Shown here piece after piece: positions 55,929 through 64,000 of a stretch of DNA of 64,000 nt. The DNA comes from Micromussa lordhowensis (Eukaryota > Cnidaria > Anthozoa > Scleractinia > Lobophylliidae), in contig OZ026596.1 of the NCBI GenBank assembly GCA_964020085.1, positions 38,120,443 through 38,184,442 on the forward strand, read 5' to 3'. How positions within the stretch are numbered: position 1 is the first letter of the stretch; each line of letters opens with the position of its first letter. The position numbers were made by a program, and so were the translations under genes. The notes under the pieces were generated by a model. That model was not told the DNA's origin and did not search any database. It saw only the letters and a list, made by a program, of their open reading frames with translations.

Positions 55929-56530
55929 CAGCTCCTTGTACACCTGTTTGTGAATGTCAATTTTCGGCGTTCTTAGTTCGTAGAGGCCGTTGGACTGCAA
56001 ATTATACGACATCGACTGGATAGATCAGAGCACTGACTTCCTCTTTATAACTCTTTCCAGCATTCAGTTTAAATTTTCCGGCCTTGAGGTCCGAAAAATC
56101 AGCTAGAAATGCCGTTCTGTGGTCTTCCGACAAACGCAGAACCTTTGCTACGAACACTTCCGGCTTAGAATTGGTAGAATTGGCAGCCACCAGTGCGACA
56201 AATTCTCCCGGTATTGGCAAGAACTCGATGTGTCCATCTAAATCTTCATCTTCGATTATCTGCACTCCATCTTCTTCTAAGCCTCTAGAGGCCATGGAAC
56301 TTAAAAGATCGAGTGCTCTACTCTTTTTGGCCGCTAGAGGCCTTTCGTCATAAAATCGTTTTTGGATCTCACTGAATGTTTCATCAATGTCGCAAAAGAC
56401 TCTCTCAGGTTAGAGTCGCCGCTTTGTGGCAAAGAAAGAAAGTGATTGACCACTGCCTTCCGAATGTCGACCGTGGTGAGCTTTAGCGAAAAGTATTTCT
56501 CAAAAATAGCCGAAACGTAACTGCTATACG
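55929..56530 (-). pseudogene. Tyrosine-recombinase-like C-terminus with an SH3/Tudor-like extension
   Basis: From the upper end the frame reads FEKYFSLKLTTVDIRKAVV, then LRESFATLMKHSVRS. A one-base shift leads to RFYDERPLAAKKSRALDLL. The order R...MKHS...FY resembles the Arg, His and nucleophilic Tyr blocks of Crypton-type or related tyrosine recombinases. Then follow an acidic linker and a beta-rich module (PGEFVALVAAN, then EVFVAKVLRLSEDH, then YKEEVSALIYPVDVV). A second shift of one or two bases near 56003 precedes the last 25 codons (NLQSNGLYELRTPKIDIHK) and a TAA at 55929. The N-terminal half is missing: at about 56540 the sequence changes to the virus-like segment. The family call is tentative. 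Confidence 0.45.
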
Positions 56531-56763
56531 AGTTTTGTGTGAAAGCTATGACAGGTGATCTAGATATGGGAGGAAATGCTATTAAAAATATTAAACCTTT
56601 TGTTGAAGATGACTCAAGTCAAGCCGCTCAAAATGCTCAACTAAATGATGTTATCAATTTTGGGTATTTCCATGCTCAAAGAGGGGAACTCAAAAGAGAA
56701 ATAAATGAAGTATCTTCTGATGCTTTAAACAGAAAAAATCCAGATCCAATGGAAGACAATATT

Positions 56764-57250
56764 GGCCGTTTTCACACTAGAGACGGATAATCTGTCTAAG
56801 ACGGATTATCCGTCCTGACGGATAATCCGTCTTAGTGTGAAAATGGGACGGTGCTTATTTTAGACGAATTATCTGTCTATTTTTATCCGTCTGAAAATCC
56901 GGCCAGGTAAACGGATTTTGAAGACGGATCATCCGACGAGACGGATGATCCGTCTTGAATTCACATTAGGACGGATAAACTAGTCTGATTTTGCCGTGAA
57001 AAGCCTGGAACTAGAAAGAGTGCGTTGAGTTCTGGGAACGAAAACATGGCGTATGCCATGGACGCCATATTGAATATTGTGGAATTGTAACCGCGCCTGA
57101 GAGAAAAAAACCGTGCAGTCTATCCGTCTAATGTGAATTCGAGACGGGAAAACTCAACAATTATACGTCTCGAATCCACACCAAGACGGAAAATGAACCA
57201 GACAGATGATCTGTCCACATGGATTATCCGTCTCTAGTGTGAAAACGGCC
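56764..57250. mobile_element. 487-base Harbinger-like MITE in the fibre-like gene
   Basis: Perfect terminal inverted repeats of about 29 bases start GGCCGTTTTCACACTAG. The target duplication is ATT (56761-56763 and 57251-57253). The interior has further inverted copies of 'acggataatccgtct'. A 3-base duplication and GGCC-type ends suggest the PIF/Harbinger group. Confidence 0.88.
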
Positions 57251-57860
57251 ATTGATATGAACAATCACAGAATAAAAGGTCTAAGTGATGGTAATGAAAA
57301 TGATGATGACAATAATTGAATGAAGCAGAGGATAATCTTACAAAATATATTGATAATAAAATCACAGACAATAGCACCAACATCAACTCCATCATTGACC
57401 AAAAGATAAAAGAATCTTAAACAAGTTCCATTGATTTAGTCAACCAAGAAAATGTCTTCAAAAAAGTTATGGATGATGACTTGTTTAAGGAGGATGATGA
57501 TGACATTCACAAAGTTGGTGTTCAGAATAAAGATTTTCATTTGGTTAACAAAAAGACATGAATTCAAGATTGATTATGATTCAGCTATTGGTTACTACAG
57601 CACCAGACTTTCAATTGATTTAATCTATTTGGATGCTGGCAACTATACGATGGTATTTGAAATGTATGTGGAAGATGGAATTACTATTGATCAAATTGAG
57701 GGTATCAGTGGTACTCTATCAGGAGTAACCACCAAATCAAATATAGATGGTACTAAGACAAGAAGCATAATCCATTTTAGCTACAACAGTTTAGCTTCCG
57801 GTTTTAATGATTTAGATATAGATATCAAGCTAAAAAGTAATCAAAGGCTGCTATGAATAA

Positions 57861-59392
57861 GTCGTGGATACATTACGCTTCATAGTCACACCTTTCGTCT
57901 TTCAATCAACTGAGTGAACAATAAATTAAATTCAAGGCTGTGCTCTAGGAAAAATTTCAGGGCGCCCTTTGGGCGCCTAACATGGGCGAGTAGGTCGCCC
58001 CGCCTTCCGCCCAAATTTATTAAATAAGTAATTAATAATTAATTAGTTAATATTCCATTTCATGGTTTAATCAGTTAGTAATTAATCATGAAAATAATAA
58101 TCATAGAATTTAGCATTTTACTGTTGTTTTACGGCATACGCAGTATTGCAACTTATTTTTTGCAAGAAAGTTAAAATTTTCAGAAAGTAGACGAAACCAT
58201 TGTATAAGTTTGTGCGACATCCGGCCGAGGGAACCATGTATTACTGAATGACAATCTTTACTAATCCGTGACGTTTTGAAAGAGTATACTTTTTACAGTT
58301 CCAGGGAATCCGCATAATTGGCAAACAGTTTCATCTTAAATCTCCCTCGTTCAATATTCACTTCACCTGGCACGGGCGGCGAAGCGAGTTACTAAATTTA
58401 GCGGTCACGTACACTATTTTAGCGAACTTGTGATATCATGAAATCCTGTTATAAATTAACCACATACGTGTTAAAACCGCTTAGAAATTTCTTTCAAGAC
58501 CACTGAAATAGGTTTCGGAACAAAAGGGTTCTTATTTTAAACTTTTGTTTTTGCCAAATTTTCGCCAAATGTGGTGCTGTGTCACGGCTGGACGAAGCTA
58601 ATTAACAAAAATTTGCATTAAGGACGGTTTCGTTTTATTTATCACACGCTCCACTGTTCAAACTGTTGAAACACACAAATGAAACATAAGCATCAACCAC
58701 TTCAATAGAAAAAATAGATCTTCAGCACATGCTTGTGCAAAAATCGTGCAGTTTCTCAGTTCTCACGGGCAAGGACAAAATAATATTTCGTGCTAAATCA
58801 TGTGGAACAATATTACATAACACAGACGTGACAACTTTGAGCGTGAACAATCCTTGTTGTCCTGCCGAATATTTTTTAGTTCTGCAAATATCATCAAATT
58901 AGCGAGTAAAATTATAAAATGTTAGCTACAATCAGTTGCTCGCTTTACCGCGTCGTTCAATGGACAAGAAAGTTGGGCCATAAAAAACCGGAAGAGAAAC
59001 CACCGAAGCGAAACAAGACCCATGACTTAACCTAAATCTACGTGGTTTCGTTCTGTTCCGTTTCAATGCGTTCGCTGGTTTCGTTTCGGGTTTTCGCACA
59101 AGCCGAAAACTAGGCGCCTGGACGGGCGACCGCTTTTCTTTTTCAGTCGCCCGAGACCAAATGTTAGTCGCCTGAGGCGACCGGGCGCCGTTAGAGCACA
59201 GCCTTCAGTTACACGTGCATGTGCTGCTGCGACGAGTATTAAACTCTCTCGAAGAAACGGACCGCGCCGTCATTGAATCGATTTCAATTGGGTTCCCGTC
59301 GACCTATCGATTTGTTTACATCTGAGTGAGTGACACATTTGCATATTCTGCCCCACACCAATAGTCGTTTCAACGCTTCGCGTATCCACGAC
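57861..59392. mobile_element. 1.53-kb element with GTCGTGGATAC ends and TAA duplication
   Basis: The ends GTCGTGGATAC and GTATCCACGAC are exact inverse complements, and TAA flanks both sides (57858-57860, 59393-59395). TAA duplication again fits PIF/Harbinger. No transposase is seen, and most of the interior is a second nested element. Confidence 0.82.
57935..59203. mobile_element. Nested 1.27-kb element with GGCTGTGCTCTA ends
   Basis: Terminal inverted repeats start (A)GGCTGTGCTCTA. Subterminal GC-rich blocks are also mirrored ('gggcgcc' and 'ggtcgcc' series over about 80 bases). TTCA lies at both outer sides. It sits wholly inside the TAA-flanked element, so it inserted later. Confidence 0.75.
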
Positions 59393-60242
59393 TAAAAATG
59401 ATCCCAAAACTACGATTTATGTTGTTGTTTATGGTGTTAATGGTAATGTCAATAATGTCTCTGTGGGTTTATGGGATCGATTGTACTATTATGACAACGA
59501 TTCCATTAAATATGAGGTTCCAATCGATATGAAAGGTAATATGATAAAGGGAGTTGGTGATGGTGATGAAAACGGCGATGCAGTTAATGTAAAACAATTG
59601 AATGAAGCAAAAGCAAATTACAACAATAATATATTCATCAGACTGATTTTAAATTATATATTGAAAGATGAGAATAAATTTCCATTGTTCAAAGAGCTGT
59701 ATTTCCCTGACAGTATAGAATTTATTTATCCCCCTGGTCCCCCACCCAATATTAATTATCTGTTGTATACAAAACCAATTGATAGTGAAGATCAAATCAC
59801 TGTGTATCATGTCTTTCAACACAATTCAAGTACTAGTAATTCAATGATCATTTGGTTTAGTTATGTTGGTGGTGTTGATATAAACAATATGTACTTTAAT
59901 GTTTATAAAAATAAAGTGAACATCAACCGAGCGGAAAACATCGATACAACATTCAACATTCCAAATAATTGTTTAGGAAAGCAACTTTGGTTTTGGATTT
60001 GGATAAATAACAATTATTTAAACGTAATTTTTAGTGGATTAAGTCCAAAGAAATTCAATTTCACCACTGGGTTGAAAAATTTAACCGCTATCCGGGTTAG
60101 CAACACCAATATCTTTCCACGAGTGAGAGGATTAATGACCAAAAATATTTATGATAATAAAAGTGAAGTGTATAATCTAATAAAAAGATTTGAAGAGGAT
60201 GAAGGAACCATCACATAAAATATTAATATAACATACACATAT

Positions 60243-61288
60243 ATGACAATTGAAACAATTGACTATGTTAAACATCATTTCAAAACAACCAAACAAGAAC
60301 ACAACAACGTGAATGATGTCATACTGAAGTCAGCCTTAGTATATCAATATCTATACCTCAAGAATTTTAAAGTGCCACTACGACGAAAATTTTGGTCTCT
60401 CGTTTTGACATTGTTTAGCGTCGATTAAGTTAATATTTCTACAGTTGTACTATGCGATGGTTTTTAGGACGATGGAAGCGAAATGCGTGTTGAAATAGCT
60501 GGCCGAAATTCGCGAAAAACCCGTCCGCCATTACTCCAATCGCAACCGGGAGCCAGCGACTGCACTGAAAAGCAGTTTTACACATGAGTTGGCTTGTGAC
60601 GTCATATGCGCACTTTTGCATTGTGCTTCGTGAAGCTTTGTGAGTCCTGGCCGTCTTTTAAGATGTCTTCTAGCTCGAATTCTTCTTCCAGTTCTTCCGA
60701 AAGTGAATTCGAAGACAGTTTTAATGAAGAATCAGTCGAATGTTGCTGTGTTGTTGCGCATATGACGTCACTTCCGAAAGGCTCGATCTAGTGCGAACTC
60801 TTTTGGCCGCACTCGGTCATTTTTGAATCGAGTAATGGCGGGCTACGAAAACCGAAAAACAAGGCTAAAATAATCCAACTTCCTGTGCGAATATCGCGAT
60901 AAAACTTGGCATGGTAAGTGTTTCGTACTTCTAGTTTCCAAAAGTAAAAAGAAAAGGCAATGCAAAATTTTGATCATAGTGGCACTTTAAGACACATATA
61001 TCAATTGATAGGGTACTTGAGCTAAATGACAACGAAATCGGTCTGATTGGTCCTGGAAATGGATGTCTAACACAGTTCCTCGAAAGAATATTCAGTCAGT
61101 CTGATATATTACACTCACATAGCATTCTACATGATGCTTTCGGTAGATTGTATACACATCATCAATTAGACCGAGGATACACTTATGTTATTCACAAAAA
61201 CAGAACACCAAAATGTATAAAAAGATCTCCATTATGTGGTCAGATTTCTGGATTAATATATTGCTTATCCAAAAAAATCAAAATATAA
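60243..61288 (+). pseudogene. Small virus-like protein gene interrupted by a TTAA-flanked MITE
   Basis: The first piece (60243-60370) and the second (60987-61288) keep one reading frame when the element and one TTAA are discounted, giving about 143 codons ending in TAA. The second piece has a Gly-rich turn followed by helices, with Cys and His residues (GPGNGCLTQF, then SPLCGQISGLIYC). I do not know the family. It lies between the fibre-like gene and the two-transmembrane gene on the same strand, so it belongs to the same virus-like segment. Confidence 0.5.
60371..60986. mobile_element. 616-base TTAA-flanked MITE, piggyBac-like
   Basis: Ends AGTGCCACTA with about 22 bases of inverse complementarity, flanked by TTAA at 60367-60370 and 60987-60990. 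It keeps a 60-codon piece (60663-60791) starting with a Ser-rich acidic run (SSSSSSESEFEDSFNEES), like the N-terminus of a transposase, then a basic and hydrophobic tail. This suggests an internal deletion derivative of a larger piggyBac-type element. Confidence 0.82.
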
Positions 61289-61299
61289 AAAAATAAAAG

Positions 61300-61770
61300 A
61301 GTATATTCAACTGGAATCATATTTCAGATGAACTAACAAACGAACAGATCGATGAATTAAAATCTTACTATTGTACATATCACAAAAAGTGTTGGGCGTA
61401 CAAACAAAAATCGAAACGCCTCAAAAAATGGAGACTATTAGGTAACTCATTGTCCATCATATTTGCATCTGGAGGTTTCGCTAGCAGTCTAGCAACTGGC
61501 AGCATTAGTTTGATGGCAATCAGTACAGCAGCACTTATAATTCAGGGTTGGATGATGCATAAAGAACTTGATCTTAATATCCACAAATGTACATATGCCC
61601 ACCAAAGCTATCAACATTTGCTTGATGAAATAAAAGACATGATGAGAAGTGGAAATTTCAATTTATCTCATATTTACAACACGATGAAAAATTATGATGA
61701 TTTTGTCACAGACAATAGTCCAATTGTTGACAAATATTTGATAAAATACGATGAAAAATTCATACGTTAA
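61300..61770 (+). CDS. Two-transmembrane protein of the virus-like segment
   Basis: The frame opens just after a TAA near 61296 and has no upstream ATG, so the 5' end is mutated or the first exon is elsewhere. The open frame starting at 61450 is only the later part. It reads an amphipathic region with YYCTYHKKCW, a basic helix (KQKSKRLKKW), then two adjoining hydrophobic segments (SLSIIFASGGFASSL and ISLMAISTAALIIQG) and a soluble C-terminal helical tail of about 70 residues. The basic helix, two membrane segments and coiled tail recall SLATT-type effectors in layout, but this is only a resemblance. Its stop overlaps the end of the convergent VLTF3-like gene by about 11 bases. Confidence 0.5.
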   Translation, partial: SIFNWNHISDELTNEQIDELKSYYCTYHKKCWAYKQKSKRLKKWRLLGNSLSIIFASGGFASSLATGSISLMAISTAALIIQGWMMHKELDLNIHKCTYAHQSYQHLLDEIKDMMRSGNFNLSHIYNTMKNYDDFVTDNSPIVDKYLIKYDEKFIR

Positions 61771-62320
61771 CTATCGACTGAATTCTATCACCTATCAATG
61801 ATTGAATCTTTTCCCAATATTTTTCATAAGATTTTAATGTCCTATTCGACTTCGTTACACTAATATCTTTGTAAGGAAGCCCAAGCATCTTGAATAATTG
61901 TTTGATAATATATTTGATACTCATAATACGTTTGCGTCCATCGCCAACTTTATGTAAAACATTATTAATTTCAACAAACACTTTTTGAATCTGCTCTCTT
62001 TGTTCATGAGTCAATTGGATATTATTCTTACTACATACACTGTATAACACATTATCAATACGGTATTTCTGATGATAAACCGATTTCTGTCTTATCCTAT
62101 GCATATCATCATAGAAGTTAAAATATTCCATAACATAATCACAACTGTGAACTAAACCACAATTCACACATATATTCATATCATTTACATTTTCAATATC
62201 CTGTTCACCACAACATAACTCAACCGCTTTGTTAACTTCTACTAATAGTTGATCACAATAAGGACAAGTACACTCTTCCATATTCTTCAATTCATCATGA
62301 ATTTGAGAATTACAATTCAT
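61760..62320 (-). CDS. Poxvirus VLTF3-like late transcription factor (A2L family)
   Basis: A complete 186-codon frame. The N-terminal part has two zinc-ribbon pairs (CTCPYC near residue 18 and CVNCG near residue 51). The C-terminal two thirds match the pattern of the VLTF3-like domain: a KSVYHQKYRIDN block, a helix that ends with a conserved Arg-rich turn (GDGRKRIMSIKYIIKQL), then a Leu-rich segment, and a final helix with YEKYW. In poxviruses and other large DNA viruses this factor is needed for transcription of late genes. It is the only gene of the segment with no break. It runs against the two-transmembrane gene, which is typical of compact viral genomes. The family call is from pattern recall, not a search. 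Confidence 0.72.
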   Translation of the reverse strand: MNCNSQIHDELKNMEECTCPYCDQLLVEVNKAVELCCGEQDIENVNDMNICVNCGLVHSCDYVMEYFNFYDDMHRIRQKSVYHQKYRIDNVLYSVCSKNNIQLTHEQREQIQKVFVEINNVLHKVGDGRKRIMSIKYIIKQLFKMLGLPYKDISVTKSNRTLKSYEKYWEKIQSLIGDRIQSIVNV

Positions 62321-62420
62321 TTCTATAATATTATATCAGATATCAATTTTATGTCACTACATATGACGTCACGCCACAATTGTGGCGGTCTATAAAGTCC
62401 ATTAGAAAAGGGTGAATGTG

Positions 62421-62438
62421 TTTCTTACGCGTAAGAAA
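62421..62438. promoter_or_regulatory. Perfect 18-base palindrome
   Basis: TTTCTTACGCGTAAGAAA is its own inverse complement. It lies about 100 bases upstream of the VLTF3-like start codon, so it could be a binding site in that gene's promoter. The function is unknown. Confidence 0.5.
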
Positions 62439-62589
62439 TAAAGTAGCAACAGTTGTGAGAAATTGATTGGTTGATATTTGCATGGCAGTTGTGGGTGTTA
62501 TACATAATTTATCACCTGCATTGGTAGATATTTGCATAGCACCTACACAATTCTTTCCATGTTTGATTCAGCCGACTGAAAAAGTTGAC

Positions 62590-62790
62590 TGAATTAAGGA
62601 TTTGATTTTGTGTTTGAAATGGATTTGGAAAAGTTCGCTGGATTGATTCAACCAACTGAATAAGCTGATAAGATTTGACCTTGGATTTTGTGTTTGATAT
62701 GGATTTGGAAAAGTGCGCTGGATTTTGTGGATTTGGAAAAGTGCGCTGGATTTTGTGTTTGATATGGATTTGGAAAAGTGCGCTGGTACC
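62590..62790. repeat. Minisatellite with ATGGATTTGGAAAAGT units
   Basis: Five imperfect copies of 'gatttggaaaagtgcgctgg', alternating with 'gattttgtgtttgatatg'. The minus frame here (62795-62568) is repeat text, not a gene. Confidence 0.85.
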
Positions 62791-62799
62791 GCCAACTAT

Positions 62800-64000
62800 A
62801 TAACTACTAAAATCCTATTTGATCAGAAAAAAACGGTAGCTTTACAGCTCATCACAAGCTCTTGCCGACAATAACAACACACTTTTACCAATCGATAACG
62901 CCATGATTATCAAACTGTACCACTCCCCACTGATATCTGGAAAACAGTCAAACATGAACAGTTTATGAAATGCATTTTATCCTTACCCCGATTCTCGCAT
63001 TTCTCTAATCATGAGTTGTTTGGCACTTTCGCTGTTCGAAGTTGTAACTTCTTGATTTGCTTTTTACTTGTCTTCGGCATCATTCAACCTGTTTCGTTAG
63101 ATGGATGGTGAATCCGCATTAGCAAAGACATTTAAAACATGGAAAATGAAAAATGAAACGAAAATTATTTCCTTACTAACCTTATACGTCAGCGGCGGAA
63201 TCCAGATCTTCCAAAGGATATTTCCCGCCAGGAGCAACATTTGAGCCCGCTTTGTTATTGATATGAGCTCTATTGTTAAAGTAAACTGAGCCTTTACCTG
63301 GTCTATCAACGGGTAATTAACTTTCACACGTTTTATGTAATTATCTCATTACACCGGAAGAAAGCCCAAAAGTATATTTTTCTTCGTATATCAAAACAAA
63401 AATTTCAGCAAGCAAGGCGCACATTTTGAGTTCGTTTCCGGCAAGTTTTCAACTTTTTTTGGTGAAATTTGTAGAGAATGTTGCCCGATAATCAGGCAAA
63501 AAAACGGTGTCCGGGAATTTTCATTTTTGGCTTCTTTTAAAAGTTATGACCTTTTTAGTGAAGAGAATGCATGTTTTATCTACTCTCAAAGTTTAACTGC
63601 GTGTCAGAAACAAACCAGACAAGTAATCAGAATTTCCGGACTCCATTTTTTAGAGAAAGGTGTCAAGAAGACATAGCGATGTTGCGTGTTCTCCCGATCA
63701 AATCCGACCGGAAATGAACTTGATTAGTGAACCTCTGTACTTTTGGAAATAGCACGCTATATTTGGAAAACCATCCATTTTATGTCGATGAATATACCTT
63801 CGTAATCTACAATTATTAAGCTCTCAGAAAATATATACTTTATTGGGGTTGCGTCAAACGTCCAACTGTAAAGCCGGGCCAAAGAATGATGGTCATTTGG
63901 GGTACACTGATACCTTAAGATACTGCTGAACTTGTAAGTTGGTTTTCTAAATTTGATGCCACTGGCATTTGTAGATTTCCACAAGATGGTACCCCTGATC
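62800..64000. other. No supported gene
   Basis: Open frames of about 75 codons on the minus strand (63327-63097 and 63984-63757) lack motifs and splice context. I see nothing else. Confidence 0.4.

Larger units (their letters stand above)
56539..60218 (+). pseudogene. Virus-like fibre/tail repeat protein gene(s), interrupted by transposons
   Basis: Three coding pieces (56548-56763, 57251-57856, 59396-60218) share a repeated module of the type M-x-GN-x-I-x-N/G-(I/V) followed by an acidic turn and a Q-L-N helix, seen at least four times. This kind of module is common in the fibres or tails of phages and large eukaryotic DNA viruses. The second and third pieces each end in a beta-rich globular domain. 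A 487-base element sits between the first two pieces and a 1.5-kb element between the second and third. Additional frameshifts lie near 57318 and 57420. The last two pieces may be one broken gene or two genes with overlapping stop and start (ATGA at 57853-57856). The upstream end is cut at the junction with recombinase sequence. No function can be proven. Confidence 0.55.

Noticed and set aside
63757..63984. 75-codon minus frame at the window end
   Set aside because: No motif, no splice context and AT-rich composition; probably chance or repeat-derived.

Overview
The window looks like repeat-rich DNA from a marine invertebrate, most likely a cnidarian such as a coral, hydrozoan or anemone. 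That is an inference from the mix of families: Penelope-like elements with GIY-YIG domains, CR1-like LINEs, DIRS and BEL fragments, Polinton-type family B DNA polymerases, a tRNA-derived SINE, TA- and TTAA-flanked MITEs, GT-AG introns of only 60-85 bases, and low-to-moderate GC. There are no bacterial operons, rRNA genes or CRISPR arrays. I found no intact ordinary host gene. Almost everything recognisable is a mobile element, a virus-like remnant, or a gene fragment next to one.

Layout. 0.6-10.0 kb, minus strand: a decayed Polinton/Maverick-type element with a family B DNA polymerase and three or four accessory ORFs. The polymerase is split by a 2.4-kb TA-flanked transposon, and a truncated Penelope-like element lies just upstream of it. 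10.1-11.5 kb: a second Penelope-like element on the plus strand. 11.9-15.5 kb: a second, different family B polymerase pseudogene. 16-26.6 kb: a graveyard with a split gene of unknown role, a HECT-like fragment, DIRS-like and BEL/Pao fragments, two SINEs, a CR1-like LINE and an alpha-kinase tail.

26.6-54.6 kb is the most unusual part. Two inverted arms of about 1.6-1.8 kb enclose about 24 kb. Inside are an RPA-like single-strand-binding gene broken by a LINE, and then a composite of about 18 kb (33.9-52.1 kb) built from long tandem arrays. Embedded in the arrays are an intact 1,208-residue Helitron-type Rep-helicase, a 344-residue lysine-rich protein starting 16 bases after it, a spliced CCHC zinc-knuckle protein, a small multi-exon gene and a protein with a KDZ-type cysteine cluster. 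A staphylococcal-nuclease-like gene abuts the right arm. The Rep-helicase, ssDNA-binding protein and iterated repeat arrays together suggest a rolling-circle-type giant element, but its true ends were not found.

54.6-56.5 kb, minus strand: an uncharacterised ORF and the C-terminal part of a tyrosine-recombinase-like protein. 56.5-62.4 kb: an endogenous virus-like segment with fibre-like repeat proteins, a small unknown protein, a two-transmembrane protein and, convergently, a poxvirus VLTF3-like late transcription factor. Separate DNA transposons have inserted into these genes with clean target-site duplications. 62.4-64 kb holds a palindrome, a minisatellite and nothing else I can support.
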